Assembly (NCBI RefSeq): GCF_001653235.2
Contig: NC_035792.1
Span: 1,488,001-1,552,000 of the forward strand
Direction of reading: 5' to 3'
Source of the DNA: Pochonia chlamydosporia 170
Lineage: Eukaryota; Ascomycota; Sordariomycetes; Hypocreales; Clavicipitaceae
Length of the DNA stretch: 64,000 bases
Positions within the stretch are counted from its first letter, which is position 1. Each line of letters starts with the position of its first letter. This document shows, piece by piece, positions 1 to 10,117 of the stretch. The translations under genes were made by a program, and so were the position numbers. The notes beneath the pieces are model-generated. The model was not told where the DNA came from. It searched no databases and saw nothing but the letters and a program-made list of their open reading frames with translations.

Positions 1-787
1 AGCGCAAGCCGCCGGTAGACCTGACAGTCATGATATTATCTGCCTCTGCCTGGCCGACGTATCCTGATGTGCGAGTCAACCTGCCAGACGAGGTGGCGAC
101 GCAGATTGAGCGATTTGACAAGCACTACAAGAACAAGCACACGGGCAGAATACTAACATGGAAGCACTCCTTGGCGCACTGCTCCATCAAAGCATCCTTT
201 CCTAAGGGGACCAAGGAGCTCTTGGTGTCGGCCTTCCAAGCCGTGGTTCTCATGATGTTCAACAAGGAACCCGAGGGCGGTTTCTTCACCTACCAACAAA
301 TATCAGCGGCCACCGGCCTCCAAGGCGGTGACCTGGACCGAACGCTACAATCACTCGCATGCGGCAAAGCTCGCGTCATCACTAAGCACCCCAAGGGTCG
401 CGATGTTAACTCGACCGACACATTTACGTTCAACAAGGCATTCAGCGACCCCAAGTATCGCGTCAAGATTAACCAGATCCAGCTCAAGGAAACCAAGGAA
501 GAGAACAAGGCTACGCACGAAAGAATTGCGCAGGACAGACGCTTCGAGACGCAGGCTGCGATTGTGCGAATCATGAAGAGCCGCAAGTCGATGGGACATG
601 CGGAGCTCGTGGCTGAGGTTATTAATTTGACCAAGAAGCGCGGCAGTGTTGAGCCTGCCGCCATCAAGAAGGAAATCGAAAGGTACGTTGCTTGGGTTTT
701 AGTGGTCGTGGCGTTGCTAACTGAAGTAGCCTAATTGAGAAGGATTATCTTGAAAGAGAGGATAATTCGTATACGTATCTGGCGTAG
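1..787 (+). CDS. cul4: Cullin-4, C-terminal part (5' truncated by window edge)
   Basis: Scaffold of a CRL4 (cullin-RING) ubiquitin ligase; the C-terminal half binds the RING protein Rbx1 and carries the NEDD8 site. The frame is open from base 3, so the gene continues to the left; the ATG at 30 is internal. The visible part starts in the cullin homology region (WPTY, then LAHCSIKASFPKG and LQSLACGKARV), followed by KINQIQLKET and the neddylation domain. In the RIMKSRK segment the Lys codon at 576-578 is the expected NEDD8 acceptor. The LACGKAR...NPKG-like block and KINQIQ resemble CUL4 more than CUL3 or CUL1. An intron at 683-729 (GTACGT...GTAG, 47 nt) is needed: exon 2 then restores the canonical cullin end LIEKDYLERED...YTYLA, stopping at 785-787. 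Reading through the intron gives a false end at 734. It is convergent with the next gene. Confidence 0.93.
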
Positions 788-1145
788 TTTCCGATGTCGA
801 GCTGCGTGGCGTATGGGTTGCTTGTAGAGTTGGTGTATCATTAGTTGTGACATCTGGGCTGTGGGCGGCAATGTTAGTATATGGACGATATAATGACCCT
901 TCAAATCAAACTGTGTCTGCACCCTTACACAAGTATACCGCAGACAGATTTTCAAGCAATTCGTGTGCAAATTCAGTATCTGTGCTAATTATCCGTCTAG
1001 TTTCCCGCCATCACAATACAGGATATACCCATCACATACCATACAAATTGAGAATCCTACACATTCCCTTTCTAACCCAATACCCAAGTACATCAGTTAC
1101 TCGCTATGCCAATCTCACACAAGTGTACAAACAATCTACACAACC
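788..1145. other. Intergenic, shared 3' region of two convergent genes
   Basis: The short AT-leaning stretch between the cul4 stop and the stop of the Gln-rich gene presumably holds both 3' UTRs. No open frame, repeat or RNA gene is evident. Confidence 0.6.
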
Positions 1146-3470
1146 CTAATACCGCCTCCGATACCCCGCCGGCATCATAGGATTATACCTCTCCCTACTA
1201 CCCTCCCTCCTAGGCAAAAAGTCCCTCGCCCTCCTCGGCCCCCAATTCCTATCGCTAACATCGTCGTCATACCAATCATCTACTACCTCCCGCCTGTACA
1301 TCCTATCACCCAGCAGTCTGTCCCTATCCAAATCATCATCCCCCCTTGCATAGTGATAGTCCCTCTCCCGTCTGTACGTCCTCTCCCTGCGATTATCATC
1401 CGCGATCCGAATCTGCGCCAGCGTGTCCTCCAGATCTAATCTATCCTTGTGGAGCAGCTGTCTCCCTCTGTACGCGGAGATAGCTCGCGGCGGGGTACTG
1501 GCCTGCAGTACTAACGGTCGAATGGCGTCTTCCTTGCCCGCATTGTAGGCCCTCTGGATGGCGGAGTCAAAGTCCGGACCGGGGGCTCCGATGGTGGACG
1601 GCGGCGATGGAGGGATGTTGTAGTCACGGGTTTGTTTGGTATTTTGCCGGGAAGATTGGTCGACACCGAAGTGCTCGGGGCGGTCTCTGTCTCGGCGCTG
1701 GCGTGATTTGGAGTATCGCTTGCGGTAGTACCGGCTGCTGGAGCTGATGGATGATTCGGGTGTCGTGTACTCTGCTTCGTCGGAGTCCCACGAGCCGGAG
1801 GAGGAGAGGGAGTCGCGGGAGCTGCGTGGGCTGCGGGGGGTTTCTTTGTAGGCGCGGGGAGTGCGTCTGCCGGCTGGGGTGAAGGGGCGTTGGTGTTGTG
1901 TGGACGTGGACGTGGACGTGGGCATGGAACTGGACATGGAGCTGGGGTTTGTTGACATGGGTTGGACGATTGGTCTTTGTGGCACTTTTGGTGGAGGAGG
2001 TGGTGGTGCTGCTTGAGGGATCGGGATCGGTATGGGTTGCTGGACTTGAGGTTGGTGATGCTGTTGTTGGTGGACTTGAGGTTGGTGATGTTGTTGTTGT
2101 TGATGGAGTTGAGGCTGCATCTGCTGTGGCATCATCGCGGGACTGTGGTTCATCTGCTGCGGCATGTTCTGCAAGTTTTGCATATTCTGCATTCTCTGAG
2201 CGTCGGCCATTTGTCCCATGGGCATGTTGTGCTGTTGTTGTTGCTGATGATGCTGCTGCTGCAGCTGATGATGATGCTGCCGCCTCTTGGACCTCGATGC
2301 AATCTTCTGATGCAACATCTCCATGGCATCTTCACTCCTCTTGGGTACCCTCCTAAAGTAAACCGTCACGCCAGCCCTCTCAAACTTCTTCGACTGCTTC
2401 GCCTTGTCGCCCCTATACTCCTTTTCACCACGATACTCCTTCCCCTTGCGGCTCCTATCCCTATCCTTATCCTTGTCTTTATCCTTATCCTTTTTATCCT
2501 TCTCTTTCTCCTTGTCCTTATCCTTCTTCGCAACATGAACCTTATACAACGGGCTCTTCTCATCAATCTCCGCAAACTTACACTCCAGCTGCGCCAACAC
2601 ATACTCATACCTCCCATCCTCCTCATACCGCTGCAGACTCTCCTGCGCGCGCTCAATCTGCCGCTGCACAATCGCCGGCATGTCGTCCTTCTTGTTCATC
2701 GCCGTGTCCGTCTTCTTGTTCAGGTCGCGCACCTTGCGGGTGGCTTCCTCCTGCGAGATGTCCGTCTCTTCGGTCTGCGTGGCGCGCTCCCAGCTCGGGA
2801 CGACGGGCTTGCCGACCTTGTCTGTCTCGTTGGGGTTCTGGGCCTTTTCCATGCGGATGACGATGTAGCTGGATAGTTCTTCGCGGGCGTCTGCTTCGGT
2901 CATGTTTTCGTGGCGGAGGTCGCTGATGTGGATGCCGTGTTTGGGGCGGCGCTCAGCAGGGGGTTGACGAAGGGGCATGCCTTGGTTGGGGAGGTTGAGG
3001 TGTTGCTGTTGTTGCATCTGAGGTTGATGGTGAAGTTGCTGGTTGGGATGCATTTGCTGGTTCATGGGTTGGTGTTGTTGTTGATGGTGTTGTTGCTGCA
3101 TCTGAGGATGCTGTTGGTGTTGTTGTTGCATCTGAGGATGAGGTTGACGTTGGTATTGTTGCTGCTGCTGCTGCTGTTGCATCTGGGGATGAGGCTGGTG
3201 TTGATATTGTCGTTGCTGAGGCATAGGCTGTTGGACGGGGTTGGAGTTTGCCATGCCGTAACCATTTGCAGAACGAGGCATTCCATTTTGTACCGGTTGT
3301 GCTTGTTGTCCTGCTCCTGCTCTTTGGCCTACACGGATGGGAGGCAGACCATTTGCTGGAGGAGGTTGAGGAACGGGAGGTGGAATAGGAATTTGCGTAT
3401 TCATGGGAGCACGGTTCCCGGCGTTGGTGTTGGCGTTGAGGTCGATAACCCCATGGGGGAGTGCAGACAT
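1146..3470 (-). CDS. Gln-rich, low-complexity fungal protein of unknown function
   Basis: This is a single-exon 774-aa frame that I do not recognise as a named family. The N-terminal quarter is Pro/Asn/Gln-rich with long Gln/His tracts (prion-like composition). A conserved-looking folded block follows (about residues 178-320): a KHGIHISDLRHENMTEADAR-like motif, SWERATQTEE, and a helical region with QIERAQESLQRYEEDGRYEY. Next comes a charged KDKDKEKEK tract, a VYFRRVPKRSEDAMEML segment, a second Gln/His-rich stretch, and an Arg/Ser-rich tail with RERD/RRERDYHYARGDD repeats ending in YRRRY. The mix of Q-rich, K/E/D-rich and RS/RD-like stretches would fit an RNA-binding or condensate-forming nuclear protein, but that is inference only. 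The long open frames on the opposite strand are Leu/Val-rich shadows of the CAG/CAA tracts. The ATG at 3470 is the first in frame. Confidence 0.75.
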   Translation of the reverse strand: MSALPHGVIDLNANTNAGNRAPMNTQIPIPPPVPQPPPANGLPPIRVGQRAGAGQQAQPVQNGMPRSANGYGMANSNPVQQPMPQQRQYQHQPHPQMQQQQQQQQYQRQPHPQMQQQHQQHPQMQQQHHQQQHQPMNQQMHPNQQLHHQPQMQQQQHLNLPNQGMPLRQPPAERRPKHGIHISDLRHENMTEADAREELSSYIVIRMEKAQNPNETDKVGKPVVPSWERATQTEETDISQEEATRKVRDLNKKTDTAMNKKDDMPAIVQRQIERAQESLQRYEEDGRYEYVLAQLECKFAEIDEKSPLYKVHVAKKDKDKEKEKDKKDKDKDKDKDRDRSRKGKEYRGEKEYRGDKAKQSKKFERAGVTVYFRRVPKRSEDAMEMLHQKIASRSKRRQHHHQLQQQHHQQQQQHNMPMGQMADAQRMQNMQNLQNMPQQMNHSPAMMPQQMQPQLHQQQQHHQPQVHQQQHHQPQVQQPIPIPIPQAAPPPPPPKVPQRPIVQPMSTNPSSMSSSMPTSTSTSTQHQRPFTPAGRRTPRAYKETPRSPRSSRDSLSSSGSWDSDEAEYTTPESSISSSSRYYRKRYSKSRQRRDRDRPEHFGVDQSSRQNTKQTRDYNIPPSPPSTIGAPGPDFDSAIQRAYNAGKEDAIRPLVLQASTPPRAISAYRGRQLLHKDRLDLEDTLAQIRIADDNRRERTYRRERDYHYARGDDDLDRDRLLGDRMYRREVVDDWYDDDVSDRNWGPRRARDFLPRREGSRERYNPMMPAGYRRRY

Positions 3471-6400
3471 GTTGGGTGTTTCTCAAGGCCCAGCCTTAAA
3501 AGAGGTATGATTTGAAGGATAGTGTATGTGAAATGGAAAGATATCTTGTTTGTGTTGGTGTAGTAAAGTGGTGATAGTGTACAATGTAAGAGGAAGTGGA
3601 AGTCAAAGGTTTCGTGTAAGTCGAGAGCGAGCATCAAGAACAATGAAAGCAGGCATCATCTATAAGAGCGGGGATCAAGCATCCCTCCACGCAAGCAGCA
3701 GAGCCTCGTCCCTCATTACCGAGACAAATATGCAGTCACCTACCTGACTGTTCATGGCATGCAAACGAAGTGAGGCGGCTGTCGTGTGGTCTGTATGAAC
3801 ACCGGCCGCATGGATCGGTCCCAGAAAAGGTCACGAACTCAAAGTGTGCCTCACCTTGCAACACAAGCAGGGAATAAATACAAGATACCTCGGGTGTGGG
3901 AGGGATGCACCATCCGCAGCAGCAACTTTTCCTTGAACAGCCCTGGTGTTACTGCGGGGAACCAAGGTCTGTCTAGTTCATCGGATCTGGATGTCGTTCA
4001 TCCAGAGTTCAGAGTTGAGTCGGCAAAACGAGGCGGATTTTTACAAATTGAAATTTCCTAATCGGGACAGCTGGATTACACGCTGCAGATAATCAACACG
4101 CCACCTTGCCCATACGAACAGCATTCTTTTTCACTTATCATGTCTCGACTACATGATCAAACTTTTCATTACAGCCCTTTTTCGCTTTGAGTCAAACCTT
4201 CAAGAGTCAAGAGTCGTAAACACATCAAACAAGGCAACCACCGTACCAACAAAGACCAAACACAGCTTCTCGCAACTTCCTCATGCAAGCCGCACACACA
4301 ATCGAGCCAACAGTCCGCCACGGTGAGGCGACGTGCAGAAATCCAACGCGTCCGCTTGGTCCAGCGCACCAATACATAAGTCCGGAGGATGAACTATCTG
4401 GTGGTGTGCAGAAACGCCATCGCCATTGGATCGTGGAGCAGACAGTAAGCAGAAGATGGACAAGGGTACGCCTTTTTTTTTCAATCAAGCTCAGTTAGCT
4501 AATCAACGGGTCGGGACGAAGGTCGCCATTTGATGTGTCTTTTCTGAACTTGGAATGTGTGGCGTGATAATCTGGTACTGGCCGCAGCGTGAATAGCCTC
4601 AATGGCCACGTCTACACACACTGGACATCGAGATGCCCGTTTCAAAAGAGCGGTCTGCAAGAAACTATATATTCTGGTGGTGTACGACGTGCCAAAGGTG
4701 TTGCACTGCAGTTGAACGATTGTTGTGTCCAAACGCCAATCACAGCATTTTGTGTTGTGAACAAACCGCCATTACTTGGTGTTGGTGATGCATTGATTCC
4801 TGCTGACTCCGATGCCAGCCTTGTTTACGAAACAATTCGAGTTCAACTGCATGAAACAAGAAGATGCAACATTTGAAAATTCAGTCACGCAATTGTTCAT
4901 CTAGGCCGTCGTACAGCCCAAGCCTCGTCTGAACATGTCGACAAAGCCCAACTTGGCCCCCATCACTCATGCCTTCTTCAGCCATGTTTCAAATCACAAA
5001 TTTTCATTGTCTCTCCTCGTAGAATCCAGAATTTTCAGTTTTTTTTTTTCTTTTTTCTTTCAAACCCGTCGTAATCAATGCGCCGAGCGGCCCCCATGCA
5101 GGCCACGTCTTGTCTTGGAATCCCATTCCAAAATGAGGCTGCCGGCATGAACATCCCTCTCACTCGATTCGGAAGCCATGGCTGGCCATGTGATGTCTGC
5201 ATGGCGTTTTTCCACTTCACAATTCCAGATAACACCAAGAATATATTGATTTCACTGTGGCGAAATTCACCTGCAAAAGTGGCAGCCTGTCCGACGGCTG
5301 AGTGGAACGGAGAAGTGCGACTTGTCTCTCCTGTTGTGTGACGTGCTGCCGCGTAGGTTCTCACGGGTATCACGCTTGGTGTAAAGTAAATAATTACCTG
5401 GTAATAGGAAATGTCACTGAGTTACACCCGATTGAGGCATGGAGAAAGCAGCCTTTGCATATGCAGCCTCTGTTCTCATGCACACAGCCCGGACCGGACG
5501 CAGGTTTCTGTGTCGATTTCGTGCAGCCGGAACAAGGCGGAGCATTCTTGGTGGCAAAAAGAGCAAGAGCCGCATGGGGAACCGGATCTGTCATTGGACT
5601 CTACTGGCGAGGTCTTGTGGTCTGTGGGAAGATATGCATCTCAGACCGGGGAAGAGTTGACGTGCTGCATTTCACCTGCGTTGACAAGGCCGGCCAACAT
5701 GCTTTTCTTGTCTCCCGCATCGTCTGTGCTTTCATGTCCATACTTCCGAGACTGGTACCGTACAGGCTCTGCCAATACTTATGCTGCGGCCAGATTATCC
5801 GTCGGAAACCACAGTAGACCTTGTTCTGGCCCTTGATGCTGCCTTGCCATCGTGTAAGTGGCCTGGATGCCTGCCGACGTGCCGATCGGCCCCAAGTTGA
5901 CGGTCTGTGCAGCATTACTTGCCTGAGGATGTGGTGTTCTGGAACGGGTAAACTGTCTTGGGAGCCTGTGATGTCCTTGCCAGGTTTTGTCCGTTACGTG
6001 TCGGCTGAAATGCTACGTTGTGGTCACAGAAGGTTGACCGTCTTTTGCGTTAGGTTTCAGGTCACAGTTGAGGCATCTGAAAAAGGTTGTTCCAAAAAAG
6101 AATTCATCCATCTACTCCGTAAACTTGAGGAGAGATAAAGAGATACAGTCCGTGGTCCAATGTATTTGAACATATCCAAGTATACACTAATTCAGCTTAA
6201 TATGCCTCAGCACACAACGCGATATGCGATACCTTTCCCCGTTCTAATTCTTCTGACCCCCCACTGTAGGTGCTTCGTAGCTGTTGGGCCAAGCGAAATG
6301 AAGTAATTACAGTCCTGGCAGAGCTGGGTCTCAGATCAATATCGGGTGCAGCCGGTGAAAATGTCTGAGCTGTCCTGAACGGAACGAGCAGCTCCAAATC

Positions 6401-8767
6401 GTCATTCATAAATTCAAGGAGAATACGGAGTAAACATGCCAGAGACGATGAAAGAGCCAAAAAGACCACCCCATGCACTACACCATCAGTATAGAGTGTT
6501 GCTCCAAGATTTGTCGATATGCCTCCTTCGACGCTCCCCAAAACGGGGGTTGAAACGCCAGCATCTCAATTCAACGAATATGTCGGCCACGTAGTATACT
6601 CTCCTTCAGACCAGAAGTGTATTCATATCCACCAATACTTGGCCAATGTGATAATTGAGCAGCACCTCGCTACGTGAGACATTCGAACCACCGCCTCACA
6701 TATATGTCGCTTGGACTCCCTCCGCAGCAACTCACCGGGGGTATACGGAGTACTCCGTACTAGAGACAATACCAGCAATTTTGTGGGCACAGTCTTCGTA
6801 TTGCTTCTGCCGGATATCAGAGTATGTATGTCTAAGACTGCTATTGCTGATATCCAAGTTCCGTGGTCGGTATTCAGTAGGAGAAAACGGCTTGCCCTTT
6901 CAGCTCATACATGTTTGACGCAAGGTTCTCGTATAGGTCTCAAGCCTTATTTATTTACATCAATCACCTGAATTCTGTATATTCAAATCAGATTCAGATG
7001 AATGACGCAATATCCCATACTCCCTTCACGCCATCACTAAGTCTGCCCAGGGTGAAAGTTCTTACAAGACAGGTCTCAAACTATTACACCTTGTATGTAA
7101 CTCTAATCAGTCAAATAAAAGGTCTGTTAATCTGTCTTCCTGTATCTGACGAGTGAGATAAGTATGGCCAAAATCAGGGGTTGCGGAAGGATAGGTGAGA
7201 GTATAAAGCTGCGAGGTACCTCAAAGTTAACCCTTGCATTTCCCTCACTCAAGCCCCTTTGACGACTCGAGACGACGCCAGTGTATTACAATGCCAGCTG
7301 TTACGCCAATTACGCTGACATTGCCACCTTCTCGGCTTTGGGTATCGTCCACGCATGCGTAATTGATCCCAGAAGTGTCCCTATGAGTACGAGGCGTGAG
7401 GCCAATACCTCCTCATAGCGCATGACACAAACTGACACCGCAGTAGAGTCGTGATGCTCGAGTGAGAGAAATACATGCCACTTGATTTGCCAACAGGGAG
7501 AACCCGGTACGACTCTGGTAAACACCTCCAATCCTGCAAGTATCTTATCAACCGCCGTGGGAGCCCATGTGTATTGACATCTGACAGGATCAACTTACTT
7601 ACCGGCGCCTCTGTGGTAACCACGAGGAAGCCGACGTGGGTGATTATACACCAACCCTCCCTTACTTCATATGCCTCGAATGGGGTGACCAGTGTGTCAA
7701 GACCTGCGGCTCTGAATGCTGTGACAAGCGTCCTTGTGGAGGGAGGAGCCCAACCATCCCAACAAAGGAGCACAGGGATGGGTAGATGGAGATCAAATAA
7801 GCTGGAATAGCCTTTGTTTCCATGTTGTTGTGTTTCTCCGTTAGATGTACTGGGCTGAGTCCCGGCAAGGAAGTCGAGAGAGCCGGTCGACAAGGAACTC
7901 GACCCCAGAGTATCGGGTTCGGCCCGTCGCAGCTGACTTGTCTCTGGGGATAAGCAACTGGGCAGTATAGAGTTCAGTCGGGCGAATAGATATCCGCTGA
8001 TTACATGTTGAGAGCCGTGTGATGCTACTTGCGCTGCCGTGTCTGACACGGCAAATATGCACAAGGGGCGAGAAACAAACAGTGAACATGGATATTATAA
8101 TTATTATCTAGCATTTTTGCTCCAATTGAAAGCTGTTTTGTTAAAGACAAAAGTAAGCTAGAACGCAATACGTAAGTGTCCAACTTATCTCCAAGCTCTG
8201 TAGGTTGATATATGTGACCAACATCACAATCGAGCATCCTACCTTGCATCTACAAACAGGAAGTGCGCAATGGTATGTTCTTACGCTTCTTACTCTAGAA
8301 GGTATCGTTACATTTATTTCCCCACGATGCCAAGAAACGGCCAGAGCTAACGAGCGCCTCAAGATATTTCACCTACACTCCCCGAACCACACTGCAGCTC
8401 ATGGCACATATGTCACTAAAGTATAAAAAGCCATCTCAATCAAACCATTTAGCCGCCAAACGGTCCGATAAAACACTGCTAATTTCTTCAATTTTCTGCA
8501 ACAATAACTCGACACATTCATATTCGCACCGCTCATGGCTTTCGTAGGGAGCCATCCAGGAACATGGCTTGGAAATGCCGCCAATCCAAACGCCAACTCT
8601 CCCGCCACCAAAAACACTTCCCATGCCAGCACGCAACGCTGACCAATAATGCACTATACACACATTCTGCATAGATATAGCCATAGTTTGTAGATGTCAT
8701 CCACTCGGCCGCATTGCGTATTCGCCGTCAAAAAGAAATACGATGTCACGAGCAGTGGTTTCCGGAG
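3471..8767. other. Gene-poor 5.3 kb stretch
   Basis: No gene here can be supported with confidence. It holds the promoter of the Gln-rich gene (left) and of the small secreted peptide (right). The open frames present (e.g. 5302-5817 +, 7381-8064 -) lack recognisable domains and have frames broken relative to their possible splice sites. TACGGAGTA-type 9-mers occur at 6113, 6424 and twice within a 16-bp palindrome at 6744-6759. A possible decayed membrane-protein gene on the minus strand between about 6200 and 8060 is treated as a finding, not a gene call. Confidence 0.5.
6744..6759. repeat. 16-bp perfect palindrome built from the TACGGAGTA motif
   Basis: TACGGAGTACTCCGTA reads identically on both strands and is two overlapping copies of a 9-mer that recurs across the intergenic parts of the window (also at 6113, 6424, 22153, 30791, 34695, 36605, 40833 and 40883). 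Function unknown; see findings. Confidence 0.7.
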
Positions 8768-8774
8768 TATATAA
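8768..8774 (+). promoter_or_regulatory. TATA box of the small secreted peptide gene
   Basis: TATATAA followed by G lies 84 bp upstream of the ATG at 8858, directly after a CCGGAG sequence. A strong TATA box is typical of inducible, highly expressed secreted-protein genes in fungi. Confidence 0.55.
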
Positions 8775-8857
8775 GAAGGTGGTGGTGAAGTACATGAAAG
8801 AAGCTGTGATTTCGCCATCCTCCAGACTAATCATATACACTTACATTACCACCAAAT

Positions 8858-9117
8858 ATGCGCTTCGCTCTCGTGACTCTTCTTTCGATGGCATTGGCTG
8901 TCACTGCGGCCCCAACGGACGCAGAGCAGGATTTGGAGAAGCGATATGTGTGCCGTCCCGAGTATAACGATTGTCCTAGACAGTGTGCTGCGGGTTCTGT
9001 GTACATAAATTGCTCTGGCTCTGTGGTATGTCGGCTTGTAGGTTGTTTGAAGTGTGCTGATGATGCTAATTGTTTTAGTGCTCCAACTACAAGTGTTACT
9101 GCAACTGCCACTATTAG
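8858..9117 (+). CDS. Small secreted Cys-rich peptide, defensin-like cysteine pattern
   Basis: Predicted secreted precursor of 68 aa in two exons (8858-9025 and 9079-9117). Residues 1-17/18 form a signal peptide (MRFALVTLLSMALAVTAA). A short acidic pro-segment ends in a Kex2 site (Lys28-Arg29), leaving a 39-residue mature peptide with eight Cys at 32, 39, 43, 52, 57, 62, 64 and 66. The spacing contains CxxxC and a later CxC, as in CS-alpha-beta (defensin) folds, plus one extra Cys pair. The intron 9026-9078 (53 nt) has donor GTATGT, branch GCTAAT and acceptor TTTTAG. Without splicing, the frame runs on to 9148 as a 96-aa protein with nine Cys and a Thr-rich tail, which looks less peptide-like. 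I prefer the spliced form. The role could be antimicrobial, effector-like or host-interaction; the sequence alone cannot decide. A TATA box is 84 bp upstream. Confidence 0.7.
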
Positions 9118-10117
9118 TGATTCTTTGAGAGCAATCATTTGTAGCTAAATTCTGGTTTGAATGCAGATCTGCAGGAGGTCGGTGATGAGAGATGTGATAT
9201 TGGACTGGTGGCGAAATCTGAGGGTAGCGGACGGTGCAGGCAGTCCTCATCATTGACGAAGACCTTGGTTGATGAGAAACTCTGTCTGTGATTGTGAAGT
9301 CAATATAACTACCGCTATCTCTTTACCGAGTTTCTTTGGTGCCGTTGTTAGTTGCGTTTATATGGTGAACCTTTGTGTATGTGTAAGTAACGTCGCGGCC
9401 TTCACGAAGTCATGGCTAGAGGCGAAGAGAATCGATTAGATATTCTGCGTGGTTTTCGCACTATATGCCAACTCTCTGCTTCAAAACTTAGAATTTGCAT
9501 TAGTCTCTTTGTTTTGATCATGATGCTCTCCCCCTTCGCATCCCTAGTATATGCAAGGTAAGCTAGGCATGAGCTTGGAAGCAGACTTACTTGAGGTGCT
9601 CCATACGCCAGACCATGAAAATCTGGCATCTCACCACAATGTCGCCTTTTCAATAAAGATGCATAAAATATCAACTGTCACATTTTCTTCATGCTGACCT
9701 GTAGTTTGGGAGCTGACTATCAGTTGCAGCGACTGGATCGTTTTCTTCCAACGGCAGATCAAGGCAATCGAGTGGAGCATGTCAATCAACAACAGCCAAT
9801 AACTGACCGGTGCTCAACCGGGATACCAGTCGCGCGCCTTACTGCCAGAGAGACGCGCTTTGGTAAAGTGCATGTCCCGCCCACATGCGTGTGCATTCAT
9901 CACACACATGGTTGCAAGGTTACACCACACATTCTCATCACAATTCACAGCCGTCCTGTGTTCACGCCTTCACATTTCCGAGGCGGCATGTTTGAGTCCC
10001 GTTAATCGCGTCTCCCCTCGACCGAATCTGCGGCCATTGTTGTTGTTGTTCACTCCTTGACACAATACAACCAGCCTCCATACATCAAATACAGTGTCTT
10101 CCAATTCACACCTGTTT
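9118..10117. other. Intergenic 1.0 kb
   Basis: Contains the 3' flank of the secreted-peptide gene and the promoter/leader of the PIF1 gene. Short open frames here have no recognisable features. Confidence 0.55.

Noticed and set aside
1962..2876. 304-codon plus-strand frame, and other long frames antisense to the Gln-rich gene
   Set aside because: Leu/Val-rich reading of CAG/CAA and GAC/AAG tracts on the other strand; no start context or domain.
5302..5817. 171-codon plus-strand frame
   Set aside because: Cys/Trp/Arg-rich random-looking composition, no domain and no promoter or splice signals.
8858..9148. Unspliced 96-aa version of the secreted peptide
   Set aside because: It contains a segment with full intron signals; the spliced form gives a more regular 8-Cys mature peptide.
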